This document shows positions 18,101 through 25,165 of a DNA stretch of 64,000 bases, one piece after another (positions within the stretch are counted from its first letter, which is position 1; each line of letters opens with the position of its first letter). This stretch comes from Bifidobacterium simiarum (GTDB lineage Bacteria; Actinomycetota; Actinomycetes; Actinomycetales; Bifidobacteriaceae). A model generated the notes under the pieces. The model worked only from the letters and a program-made list of their open reading frames with translations. It did not search any database and had not been told where the DNA came from. A program made the translations under genes and the position numbers. The DNA lies in assembly GCF_002802905.1 (NCBI RefSeq), contig NZ_PEBK01000004.1, forward strand, positions 131,209 through 195,208. The letters run 5' to 3'.

Positions 18101-18838
18101 GAGGTCGCCCGTCATGCCGCGTCGCTTGACCTCGGTCCCATTCGCCACGAACTCGCCGAAGCCGAGAGCCGACGCGACCTCGCCATCCGCGAACAGGAGC
18201 GCATCGGCAACCTCGACGCCGACCGCAGGACCGCCGCGCAGACGATGCTCGACGCCCTGCATGTCTGGTCCGACGCCTCGAAACGGTATGTTCCTGTTCG
18301 GGACATGGCACTGCTGGCTTCCGGCCGACCGGGTTCGCTGGCCAACGACGGGCTTTCGCTCGTCACCTTCGCCGTCACCGAACGGTTCCGCGACGTGCTC
18401 GCCCGCGCCAACGACATCCTCAAGGACATCCACGGCGGCGTCTACGAGCTGCGGCTCGGCTCGCACGAAGGCCGCGGCCTCAAAACCGGCCTGCCCATCG
18501 AGGTGTTCGACCGTCGCAGCGAACTCGCCACCGAAGCCACCACGCTGTCCGGAGGCGAAACGTTCTTCGTCTCACTGGCGCTCTCCCTTGCGCTGGCCGA
18601 CATCATCCAGGCCGAAAACGGCGGGATCTCCATGCGTACGCTGTTCATCGACGAGGGATTCGGCAGTCTCTCCGACGAATACCTTGACGACGTGCTCGCC
18701 GTGCTGCGCCGCATCAGCCGGCATCGCGACATCGGCGTGATCTCCCACGTCGGCCAGCTCAAAAGCCAGATCGCCGAGCGCATCAGCGTCACCCGCATCA
18801 GCGAGGACTCCGCCAGCGAACTGAAGGTGATCGTATGA
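15143..18838 (+). CDS. sbcC: Nuclease SbcCD subunit C (Rad50-like SMC ATPase)
   Basis: The 1,231-aa product is the ATPase that clamps DNA for SbcD. Walker A is GETGAGKST (residues 35-43). The zinc-hook CxxC is in the CPCPVCG segment (Cys636 and Cys639), flanked by two long Glu/Gln/Ala/Arg-rich coiled-coil arms. The ABC signature LSGGE is at 1135-1139 and Walker B LFIDEGFGSL at 1167-1176, with the catalytic Glu1171. Low-complexity inserts occur in the head near 150-170, in the arm near 290-330 (ESSGSESESSG), beside the hook, and near 970 (a GDHGDHGDHGD stretch coded by GATCACGGC repeats). The ATG follows the sbcD stop by one base and its AGGAGG (15131-15136) lies inside sbcD, so the two are translationally coupled. 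Confidence 0.96.
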   Translation: MRLIGLRFQGIGPYRDEYAIDFAALNRSHIFLIEGETGAGKSTILDCISFALYGGVSVDEASKDRLRSRFLDTQTTPSFVDLIFELNGRYYRVKREPAYERRKLRGEGTVAVNAKGRLWRIDAGLSALLPDGGTAVGDGTSGVVAGDGLSAGNGLAVDGEDKSGDFGDDSRYAERYFDYAEQDDHSELLASQARDTGEEIIRLLHLSREQFSKTVMLAQGQFAGFLKCRPEERTRIVKSLFAADVYESIQQELEAMRKEQAADVTSLRRDLLHAVLTMRFVAESLEAESSGPENSGSDGRGSESSGSESESSGPDDDASGGVAAAAGEPDEADQSAEWAIRDGDIAEPALEISAIDKALHERADDAEHTAVELLARSGHVLEVARTQVDAAQRRYDAAVRLRELGEHAVQARQAVDDLDALADEYDRKRAALGASEAAGPIVRAEDEVRAAQADGDARQAELDEVAERLSDLEPEEVLSEKHEQAVRRAAAKPVAEQRLAQAQQRRRQLERYDQATAETERAEQAEQEARKHAEQLAQLTEGLESEDALEASIREAIRSEEQRDLLQEQLRQARERLEQVRQYDQAVDSNKDLAQALAEAQEAQRQAESDYREAKNRFFAAGAAIYAAQLQDGCPCPVCGSLDHPNPAGTPDGDMTDGDTADGGTTGRQPNGNDSAADDGSDTNSGAGRSDVPDEAQLELLEQRARDAADAVAQAMTNVRLGEAEAAALKERTDGLDAGQAQQAIDDLQQRIDAADDAARRRRDLERQLDHDRDLRRQEQEAAQQVASAGTAVESAKRLEEAAKELCCDDAGEPYTESSVADMEQKAREEIAECDRQAALATTLAEQIDHRRTLTGRHTELRAALDEIRKRTDDLAAARDALLESSDFDDLESAIAARLDSDTHAALSEEITQYDSQTNVARAQLTRARDDLRLMLESAESSDTVTPDTVTPDTALSAMTPSVVSELQSWGDHGDHGDHGDHGDIDEVARHAASLDLGPIRHELAEAESRRDLAIREQERIGNLDADRRTAAQTMLDALHVWSDASKRYVPVRDMALLASGRPGSLANDGLSLVTFAVTERFRDVLARANDILKDIHGGVYELRLGSHEGRGLKTGLPIEVFDRRSELATEATTLSGGETFFVSLALSLALADIIQAENGGISMRTLFIDEGFGSLSDEYLDDVLAVLRRISRHRDIGVISHVGQLKSQIAERISVTRISEDSASELKVIV

Positions 18839-18873
18839 GCGGGGACATGGGCCGCGCCACCCGCCACCCGGGG

Positions 18874-18902
18874 TTGAGATTGTCCGCAAGGGCGCGTATT
18901 TT
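18874..18902 (+). promoter_or_regulatory. Likely promoter of rpsF-ssb-rpsR-rplI
   Basis: TTGAGA (18874-18879) and TATTTT (18897-18902) are separated by 17 bp, close to the housekeeping consensus. They lie in the gap after sbcC. Confidence 0.55.
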
Positions 18903-18910
18903 AAGAGAGT

Positions 18911-18985
18911 TGCCCATTTTGGGCACGCGCTTACACACTCCTGCCATGGAACGTCCATGGCCTTTTAGTCCGAAGGAGGTGGGTG
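18911..18985 (+). promoter_or_regulatory. Structured 5' leader of rpsF (possible S6:S18 autoregulatory leader)
   Basis: The leader can form TGCCC/GGGCA (about 18911-18926) and CCATGGA-ACG-TCCATGG (18954-18970). These are followed by TAGTCCGAAGGAGG, which includes the Shine-Dalgarno. In many bacteria the S6:S18 complex binds a CCG-containing hairpin in this leader. A CCG is present here, but the consensus could not be checked, so this is a weak call. Confidence 0.3.
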
Positions 18986-19282
18986 ATGTCTGCGCACAAG
19001 TATGAACTGATGCTCATTGCCGATCCCGAACTGGACGAGCGAGCACTCAAGAAGCTCACCGAGCAGTTCCTGAAGGTTGTCACCGATGAGAAGGGCACCA
19101 TCGACAGCACCGATTACTGGGGCCGTCGCAAGCTTGCCTACGAGATCGCTGGCAAGACCGAAGGCAACTACGCCGTTATCGAATACACCGCTGAGCCGGC
19201 CACCAGCGACGAGCTGGATCGTCTGCTGAACCTCAACGAGTCCATTATCCGTACGAAGATCCTTCGTAAGGACGCCGAGTGA
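18986..19282 (+). CDS. rpsF: 30S ribosomal protein S6
   Basis: The 98-aa protein binds the central domain of 16S rRNA with S18. It has the typical start MSAHKYELMLIADPELDE and the conserved GRRKLAYEIAGKTEGNYAVIEY. An in-frame GTG lies one codon upstream, but AAGGAGG spacing favours ATG 18986. It is the first gene of a cluster with ssb, rpsR and rplI, the usual bacterial order. Confidence 0.97.
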   Translation: MSAHKYELMLIADPELDERALKKLTEQFLKVVTDEKGTIDSTDYWGRRKLAYEIAGKTEGNYAVIEYTAEPATSDELDRLLNLNESIIRTKILRKDAE

Positions 19283-19392
19283 GTCTTCGGGTCTGACCCG
19301 AACCTCACCTCTTCACACGTTATCGATTACCCGACCGGCAGGCTGAGGAGTCCCCGAACCTGCATGACGCCGGGACCTATGGAAGGCTGAAC

Positions 19393-20022
19393 ATGGCAGG
19401 AGATACCGTCATCACGGTTGTGGGCAATCTCACGGCCGATCCGGAGCTGCGTACCATTCCGAGTGGCGCTACGGTGGCTAACTTCACCATCGCCTCCACT
19501 CCGCGTACCTACAACAGGCAGTCGGGCCAGTGGGAGGACGGCGACGCGCTGTTCCTCCGCTGCTCCGCATGGGATTCCAACTACAACCCCCTCGCCTCGA
19601 ACATTCAGGCGTCGCTGTCCAAGGGCATGCGAGTCATCGCACAGGGCCGCCTCACCCAGCGCTCATATCAGGCGAACGACGGTTCGCAGCGCACCGTGGT
19701 GGAACTGCGCATCGATGAGATCGGTCCCGCGCTTTCGCGCAACACCGCCCAGGTCACCCGCAACAACAACGGCGGTGGCTATCAGGGCGGCAACGGCGGC
19801 GGCTTCGCCGGCGCCCAGCGCAATCAGGCTCCGATGCAGGGTGGCTACCAGGGCGGTTACCAGGGTGGCTACCAGGGCGGTGCTGCGGCTCAGTCCGCAC
19901 CCGCTCAGCAGGCTCCCGCCGCCGACCCGTGGTCGACCGGTGCCAACACCGGCACCAGCTCGTTCGGCTCCTACGGTTCCACCGACGACTTCGGTGGCGC
20001 CAGCGACGAGCCCGAGTTCTGA
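19393..20022 (+). CDS. ssb: Single-stranded DNA-binding protein
   Basis: The 209-aa protein has an N-terminal OB fold (about residues 1-115: [48 protein letters not shown]). A disordered Gly/Gln/Asn-rich tail follows, with tandem YQGG repeats. It ends in an acidic tip, ASDEPEF, equivalent to the DDDIPF partner-binding tip of other SSBs. It coats single-stranded DNA in replication, repair and recombination. It lies between rpsF and rpsR, as is usual. Confidence 0.96.
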   Translation: MAGDTVITVVGNLTADPELRTIPSGATVANFTIASTPRTYNRQSGQWEDGDALFLRCSAWDSNYNPLASNIQASLSKGMRVIAQGRLTQRSYQANDGSQRTVVELRIDEIGPALSRNTAQVTRNNNGGGYQGGNGGGFAGAQRNQAPMQGGYQGGYQGGYQGGAAAQSAPAQQAPAADPWSTGANTGTSSFGSYGSTDDFGGASDEPEF

Positions 20023-20085
20023 TCCCCGGGTAATCCATTCGATACGAAGAACACGAACATCAGTTTTAATTTGTAAGGAGTGCAT

Positions 20086-20334
20086 ATGTCACGCAAGAGG
20101 CCGCAGCCGCCGGTGAAGCCGTTCAAGAAGAAGCCGAACCCGCTCAAGGCTGCCAAGATCACCGAAATCGATTACAAGGACGTCGCTCTGCTGCGCAAGT
20201 TCATCTCCGACCGCGGCAAGATCCGTTCCCGTCGTATCACCGGCGTCACCGTTCAGGAACAGCGCAAGATCGCCAAGGCCATCAAGAACGCCCGCGAGAT
20301 GGCTCTGCTGCCGTACGCCACGTCCGGTCGCTGA
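20086..20334 (+). CDS. rpsR: 30S ribosomal protein S18
   Basis: The 82-aa protein starts [20 protein letters not shown] and has the conserved core [26 protein letters not shown] and [19 protein letters not shown]. The GTG six bases upstream is rejected because AAGGAG is well placed for ATG 20086. It lacks the N-terminal CxxC zinc motif found in some S18 paralogues, so it is the zinc-free form. It partners S6 in the 30S platform. Confidence 0.96.
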   Translation: MSRKRPQPPVKPFKKKPNPLKAAKITEIDYKDVALLRKFISDRGKIRSRRITGVTVQEQRKIAKAIKNAREMALLPYATSGR

Positions 20335-20348
20335 TAGGAGGAACAACA

Positions 20349-20804
20349 ATGGCTAAGGAAACCAAGGTTATTCTCACCACCGCCGTTGCCAACCTGGGTC
20401 AGTCCGGTGACGTCGTCGAGGTCAAGCCCGGCTACGCCCGCAACTACCTGATCCCGCAGGGCATGGCCTTCGCCTGGAACAAGGGCGCCGCCAAGCAGAT
20501 CGAGCAGATGCAGCGTCGTCGTCGCGCCATCGCCCTCGCCAGCCGCGAGGACGCCGTGGCCGCCAAGAACGCTCTCGAAGGCTCCGTCGTCGAGCTGTCC
20601 GCCAAGGTCTCCGAGTCCGGCAAGCTGTTCGGCGGCATCTCCGCCGACGCCGTCGCCAAGGCTCTGACCGCCGGTGGCAACGCCGTCGAGGCCAAGGCCA
20701 TCTCCATGGACGTCATCAAGACCACCGGCGAATTCCCCGCCACGGTCCAGCTCCACCCGGAGATCTCCGCCAACTTCACCGTCAAGGTGGTCGCCGCCGA
20801 GTAA
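20349..20804 (+). CDS. rplI: 50S ribosomal protein L9
   Basis: The 151-aa protein has the N-terminal L9 domain ([30 protein letters not shown]), a central helix and the C-terminal domain ending [21 protein letters not shown]9 binds 23S rRNA at the base of the L1 stalk and helps reading-frame maintenance. It lies 14 nt after rpsR with its own GATAGGAGGAA Shine-Dalgarno. Confidence 0.96.
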   Translation: MAKETKVILTTAVANLGQSGDVVEVKPGYARNYLIPQGMAFAWNKGAAKQIEQMQRRRRAIALASREDAVAAKNALEGSVVELSAKVSESGKLFGGISADAVAKALTAGGNAVEAKAISMDVIKTTGEFPATVQLHPEISANFTVKVVAAE

Positions 20805-20848
20805 GCCCAACCGCTTACCGCGCGTACAACGCACCTGAGCTTAAGCCC

Positions 20849-20893
20849 AAACCCCGCTCGCCAAGGCATCCGCCAAGGCGGCGGGGTTCTTGT
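20849..20893 (+). terminator. Terminator of the ribosomal protein cluster
   Basis: AACCCCGC (from 20850) pairs with GCGGGGTT (to 20887) around an imperfect inner helix (CGCC/GGCG), followed by the T-rich CTTGTTGTT. It lies 45 nt after rplI. Confidence 0.7.
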
Positions 20894-21409
20894 TGTTACG
20901 GCCCCGCCGCAAGGGCGGGTTTCCCTCACGTGGGCCGCCCGTCCCGCGTGAGGTCATGTCACGAACCCTTGAAATTACGGGGTTTTGGGGAGTGCGTCAC
21001 GTGGACCGGACGGCCCGCGTGAGGTCACGACGGTGTCATTCGCGCAGATCAATCGTTTGGCGGCATTCCGTACCTCGGTTCCCGCGCGCATGGGGTCACC
21101 GGCGACGACGAGGAATTCGAGCGACTCACCAGCCCTCAGTTTCCATGCGCATGGGGTCACCCCGGCCATTCCCGCTGGCACCGCCGTCATGGGTGATCGG
21201 TTTCCATGCGCATGGGGTCACCCCTTCGCCAATCGAGCACTTCACCACACCGTGTTTACCTTTTGTTTACTGGAATAGTGACTAATATCACCCCCCGATT
21301 TGATTTTCCGTTAGGGGGTGGCGTACGTTAGGACACTGGAAGTTACTAGCTGCTTCTGTATCCATCACCAACCAGCAGATATCGGAAGATATCGGAAGAA
21401 GGGGATCGT
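20894..21409. repeat. Short repeats upstream of the SPQTG protein gene
   Basis: Two copies of a CCCGCGTGAGGTCA-ending palindromic unit lie at about 20927-20960 and 20992-21030; related copies occur at 59228-59325. Three copies of GCGCATGGGGTCACC lie near 21086, 21146 and 21207. Nearer the gene, CACCCCCC (from 21289) and GGGGGTGG (21314-21321) form an inverted repeat. Direct repeats GATATCGGAAG precede the Shine-Dalgarno GAAGGGG. No gene is seen. Confidence 0.5.
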
Positions 21410-22093
21410 ATGAACCTCAAGAAGGCACTGATCGCCGCCGTCGCCACCGCGACGCTGGCCATCGCTCCTGCCGTCGTGTTCGCCGACGGCGTTGACAGCA
21501 CGCAGGGCATCGACAGCACTCAGGGTGTCGACAGCTCCCAGGGCATCGATAGCTCGCAGGGCGTGGACAGCTCCCAGGGTGTCGACAGCTCCCAGGGCGT
21601 CCAGAGCGACGGCTACCTGAACGATGGCGTCAAGTCCGCCTCGATCAACCTCGGCAACGGCATCTACGCCGTCGTCATCGCGCACGGCGGCTCCATCGAA
21701 GAGCCGAGCGCCACCGCCACCCAGGCCTCCAACGCCGTGTTCGAGGACGGCTTCGTCGCCGCCGCTCCGAAGAGCCTCGTCGTGACCCCGACCAAGACCA
21801 ACGGCGCCACGTCCGCCACCATCATCTACAGCTTCGACAAGAACGTGCCGTCCGCCGTCAAGGTGTACGCCCAGCACGAGGACAACACCACCGACGTCTA
21901 CGCCGGCAAGGTGAACGCCGCCAAGAAGACCGCCGTCGTGGAGGCCACCAAGCTCTCCGTCTTCACTCTGGCCGCCAACTACGGCGAGGGCAACGGCGCC
22001 GAGGGTGCCGCCACCGCCAACACCAGCGAGACCTCCCCGCAGACCGGCGTTCCGTTCGCCGGCCTCTTCGACTTCTTCGCTCGTCTGTTCTGA
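21410..22093 (+). CDS. Secreted hexapeptide-repeat protein with C-terminal SPQTG, putative class B sortase substrate
   Basis: The 227-aa product has a clear signal peptide (MNLKKALIAAVATATLAIAP, cleavage near VFA-DG). Tandem hexapeptides of the form G(V/I)DS(S/T)Q follow, seven in a row (about residues 27-67), encoded by 18-bp DNA repeats. The middle domain has no motif I recognise. The C-terminus has SPQTG, then VPFAGLFDFFARLF. SPQTG fits the (S/P)PXTG pattern known for class B sortase of Clostridioides difficile, and the next gene is a class B-type sortase. The hydrophobic tail is only about 14 residues, short for a normal sorting signal, so anchoring is an inference. No homologue is recognised. 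Confidence 0.75.
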   Translation: MNLKKALIAAVATATLAIAPAVVFADGVDSTQGIDSTQGVDSSQGIDSSQGVDSSQGVDSSQGVQSDGYLNDGVKSASINLGNGIYAVVIAHGGSIEEPSATATQASNAVFEDGFVAAAPKSLVVTPTKTNGATSATIIYSFDKNVPSAVKVYAQHEDNTTDVYAGKVNAAKKTAVVEATKLSVFTLAANYGEGNGAEGAATANTSETSPQTGVPFAGLFDFFARLF

Positions 22094-22238
22094 GGTCGTT
22101 CCAGGGCCCAATCATCAGTCGGCCCAGTCATCAGTCATCGTTCAGCCACCATTCAGTCATCAACGGTCAGTACCGGCATTGCGGTAATACGCTGGTTGAT
22201 CAGGTTGATCTGGTAGTCGATGCCGAACGATGATTCGC

Positions 22239-22265
22239 AGAGAGGCTCTGTTGCAGAGCCTCTCT
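22239..22265 (+). terminator. Hairpin between the SPQTG gene and the sortase gene
   Basis: AGAGAGGCTCTG (22239-22250) pairs perfectly with CAGAGCCTCTCT (22254-22265) across a TTG loop. The following sequence TGCATTGATC has only a weak T run, so partial termination or mRNA stabilisation of the upstream gene are both possible. It would set different levels for the substrate and the enzyme. Confidence 0.6.
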
Positions 22266-22350
22266 TGCATTGATCGGCAAAACACCGATCGGCAAACACC
22301 GATATCGCACACCGATACCGACATCAATCCGTGGGGAGTGAGAGGAAGAC

Positions 22351-23271
22351 ATGGCCCGACACGGCAATCACAGGAAGGTCGATCCCGGCATGCGCCCGGT
22401 CGTCGGTCCGACCGCCACCGGCACGGCCGCCGATGGTCAGCCGACCGCCGGCATCACCGGCACCGCCGCCAGACGATCGATCTGGGCGCGGTACGTCGCC
22501 GCGCTGAAGGCCCGCAACGTCAAGGCCATCATCGGTACGGTCATCGCGGCGCTGGTCGTCATCGCCCTCGTCGTCGGTCCCGCCATCCTGATTCGCCGCC
22601 ATATGGAGGATCAGCGCGCCGCCGATGCCATGCGCGACAACCCCATCCCCGCCACCAGCGGCGACCCGGGCATCAACTGGGACGCCCTGCGCAGCCGCAA
22701 TCCCGAAATCTACGCGTGGCTGTACGTGCCCGGCACCGGCATCAACCTGCCCGTCCTCCAGCACACCGGCAAGGACGACGTCTATTATCTGACCCACGAT
22801 CAGTGGGGCGATCCCTCGTATCTGGGATCCGTGTTCTCCGAAATGCAGAACAGCCAGTCGTTCACCGACCCCGTCACCGTGCTGTACGGTCATGACGTGG
22901 CCTCGGTATTCAAGAATCTTCATCGCTTCGAGGACGCCGATTTCTTCAACCAGTACGACAAGATCTACATCTACACCCCGGCCAATCACGTATTGACCTA
23001 CCGGATCGTATCCGCCTACCGCACGGACAATCGCCACATCCTCAATACGCACGACTTCAGCAAACAGTCCGTCCGCCGCGAATACTTCAATCAGGTCATG
23101 ACGCCGACCGACAGTCCCGCGCAGGTACGGCAGGACGTCCAGCTGGCCGACGGGGACCGCATCCTGCAGCTCAGCACCTGCATGCTGAACGAGTACCACG
23201 GATCGCACCGATACATCGTCACGGGTCAGCTGATCAATGACCAGACCATCAACGTCAAGCCCAAGCAGTAG
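22351..23271 (+). CDS. Class B sortase
   Basis: The 306-aa protein has a single N-terminal membrane anchor (about residues 59-82) and an extracellular sortase domain. The class B pattern is visible: NPEIYAWLYVPGTGINLPVLQ, DVYYLTHDQWG, LGSVFSEMQNS and TVLYGHDVASVFKNL. His171 is the catalytic histidine. Cys267 sits in LQLSTC, the class B form of TLxTC, and Arg277 in GSHRYIV completes the triad. It would attach a surface protein to peptidoglycan; the SPQTG protein just upstream is the obvious candidate. GAGGAAG precedes the ATG. Its 3' end overlaps the LCP gene by 35 nt. Confidence 0.88.
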   Translation: MARHGNHRKVDPGMRPVVGPTATGTAADGQPTAGITGTAARRSIWARYVAALKARNVKAIIGTVIAALVVIALVVGPAILIRRHMEDQRAADAMRDNPIPATSGDPGINWDALRSRNPEIYAWLYVPGTGINLPVLQHTGKDDVYYLTHDQWGDPSYLGSVFSEMQNSQSFTDPVTVLYGHDVASVFKNLHRFEDADFFNQYDKIYIYTPANHVLTYRIVSAYRTDNRHILNTHDFSKQSVRREYFNQVMTPTDSPAQVRQDVQLADGDRILQLSTCMLNEYHGSHRYIVTGQLINDQTINVKPKQ

Positions 23272-24529
23272 ACGGGCGGGGATCCGCGGGGTCCTCTCCC
23301 GATTCACCATTCGCCGGCCCGATGATCAGCCCGATGGTCAGTCCGATGATCAGACGAGTAATCGGCCCGATGATCGACTGTCCGCTGGCCAGACCGACGA
23401 TGGCCGGTCCAATGGCCGGCCCGATGATCAGCCCGTCGCCGCCCCCGTACGGGAACGGCGTCGCCACACCCGGCAGGTGGTGATGCGCCGGATCGGCCGC
23501 CACACCCGTCCGCGGCCGGAGACTCCGCTGAGCCGTCTGGCCGATCGGTTCCTGCGGCTCAGCCCGATCCGGAAGATCATCGTCTGCCTCCTGACCGTCA
23601 TCGTGACCCTGACGATGGGCACCGGTGTTGCGGCGGCGGCCATGATCGGCGTCGGATCATCGCATGTGCACGCCGGCATGGACCGGGGGACCGCGCGCGA
23701 AACCCTCACCTACGAGGGCAAACGCTACGTACTCAACAAGAATATCGTCACGTTCATGTTCCTCGGTTTCGACGGGCGCAACAAGAACGGCATGGACGGT
23801 CAGACCGACGTGATCATGGTGGCGGCCTTCGATACGAAAAGCGGCAAGGCGACCATCATCACCGTGCCGCGCGACTCCATGGTCTCCTCGCCCTACTACG
23901 TGGGCAACGTGAAGCTGCAGGACAACATGGCCATGCCGATCTGCCTGTCGTACGCCTTCGCCGGCGGCGGGGATCGCGGACGGGCGGTCGTGGCGCAGAA
24001 GGTCTCCGAGATTCTCGGCGGTGTGGCCATCCCATACCATTACATGCTTGACTACAACGGTCTGCCGGAGATCAATGACGCCGTCGGCGGCGTGACGCTG
24101 ACACCCATCCAGACCATCCCCGACACCAGTATCGAGAAGGGCCGGCAGATCACGCTGCGCGGCTGGGAATCCGAGCGGTACATCCGATGGCGGGACCATA
24201 CGACCCTGCAGTCACCGCTCGACCGTCAGCATCGGCAGGTGCACTACGCCAAGTCGTTCCTGGCGCAGGCGAAGCATAAGTTCGGACGGAACGTGTTCAG
24301 CGCCGTCGGCACCGTGAACGTGGCCAAGAAATGGTCGTACACGAACACCGGTAGCGCCGAACTCATGTATTACGCGGTCACCGCGCTCGGCAGCGACAAT
24401 CTCACCGATCTGCCGATGGTGCAGCTGAAGGGCGATCTGCGACGGTCCGGCAAGCACGCCCGGTTCTACCTGAACCGGGACGCCGTGCGGAAGGTCGTCG
24501 TGCAGACGTTCTACACGCCGGCCCAGTAG
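23237..24529 (+). CDS. LytR-CpsA-Psr family glycopolymer transferase
   Basis: The 430-aa product has a long N-terminal cytoplasmic region rich in Asp/Gln/Arg (DDQPDGQSDDQTSNRPDDR type), one transmembrane helix (about residues 113-137) and an extracellular LCP domain. Conserved LCP features are FMFLGFDGRNKNGMDGQTDVIMVAAFD, IITVPRDSMV and the later INDAVGGV and RYIRWRDH. LCP enzymes attach wall polysaccharides or teichoic-type glycopolymers to peptidoglycan and use the conserved Arg and Asp residues. The ATG lies inside the sortase gene without a strong Shine-Dalgarno, so the true start may be a later ATG near RRIGRHTRPR. The overlap suggests co-expression with the sortase. Confidence 0.88.
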   Translation: MTRPSTSSPSSRRAGIRGVLSRFTIRRPDDQPDGQSDDQTSNRPDDRLSAGQTDDGRSNGRPDDQPVAAPVRERRRHTRQVVMRRIGRHTRPRPETPLSRLADRFLRLSPIRKIIVCLLTVIVTLTMGTGVAAAAMIGVGSSHVHAGMDRGTARETLTYEGKRYVLNKNIVTFMFLGFDGRNKNGMDGQTDVIMVAAFDTKSGKATIITVPRDSMVSSPYYVGNVKLQDNMAMPICLSYAFAGGGDRGRAVVAQKVSEILGGVAIPYHYMLDYNGLPEINDAVGGVTLTPIQTIPDTSIEKGRQITLRGWESERYIRWRDHTTLQSPLDRQHRQVHYAKSFLAQAKHKFGRNVFSAVGTVNVAKKWSYTNTGSAELMYYAVTALGSDNLTDLPMVQLKGDLRRSGKHARFYLNRDAVRKVVVQTFYTPAQ

Positions 24530-24546
24530 GTGGTCGGAAAACCGCG

Positions 24547-24894
24547 CTAGAAGTTGCGGCCGCTCCAGCCCCAATCGGTGGTGGCGGTGTAGCGGATGTA
24601 CATGCGGTCCTCGGGAATGCCGAGCTCCTTGTTCAGCGCGGCCGAGATCTGCTCGGTGAGCGACTCCCACGCCGACCGGGCCACGGACGTGCCGAACACG
24701 TTCACCTCCACGTAGGCGGCCGGGGCGTCGTCGCTGCCACCGAAGTAGATCGGCATGTTGTCCTCGAACGGGCACATCAGCCAGCCCTCGGACTTGCCGG
24801 GCACCGCGGTGATCGCCTTGCCGTACGCGGTCTTCAGGGCCTCGCGCTGGGCGGGGGTGGTCGCGCAGCTCACATGGGTATGAATGACGGGCAT
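24547..24894 (-). CDS. MIF-like tautomerase family protein
   Basis: The 115-aa product resembles macrophage migration inhibitory factor / phenylpyruvate tautomerase proteins. After Met removal the N-terminal residue would be the catalytic Pro (MPVIHTHVS). Other family features are DNMPIYFGG in the middle and the C-terminal GIPEDRMYIRYTATTDWGWSGRNF, which matches the RVYINYYD...GWNNSTF pattern of MIF. The protein is predicted to be a cytosolic trimer that interconverts keto and enol forms of an aryl-pyruvate; the physiological substrate in bacteria is unclear. It has a strong Shine-Dalgarno (CTAAGGAGA) and converges with the LCP gene, 17 bp apart. Confidence 0.85.
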   Translation of the reverse strand: MPVIHTHVSCATTPAQREALKTAYGKAITAVPGKSEGWLMCPFEDNMPIYFGGSDDAPAAYVEVNVFGTSVARSAWESLTEQISAALNKELGIPEDRMYIRYTATTDWGWSGRNF

Positions 24895-24956
24895 GATTTC
24901 TCCTTAGCAATGCAATGATCGTTGACCCATCCCATTATGCCGCCGCCCCCGAACCC

Positions 24957-25093
24957 CGTGGAGAACCCTTAGCCAACCGTCGTTTGACCACCCTCAGTCT
25001 CGCTGCGCGAGCCAGCTCCCGCCGGCGGGAGCGGAATCCGTCGTCTGCCGCGCGAGCCGGCTTCCCCGACGACCGAGGAGAACCCTTAGCCAA
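24957..25093. repeat. Family B unit flanked by a 19-bp direct repeat
   Basis: GAGAACCCTTAGCCAACCG occurs at 24961-24979 and again at 25078-25096. Between them lie a GGTGG-type unit (GACCACCCTCAGTC, TCTCGC-TGC-GCGAG, CCAGCTCCCGCCGGCGGGAG) and a second GAGCCGGCTTCCCC piece. The direct repeat could be a target duplication or an unequal-crossover scar. The rest of 24895-25165 shows no gene. Confidence 0.6.
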
Positions 25094-25165
25094 CCGCAAA
25101 GAATATGTGTGACTGCGACGCCGCCCCGCCCCCGCCATCGCCGCCACACGGTATAAAGGTCACTT

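Noticed and set aside
23237-23271. Frameshifted fusion of sortase and LCP genes
   Set aside because: Both proteins are complete in their own frames; the 35-nt overlap is ordinary translational overlap.
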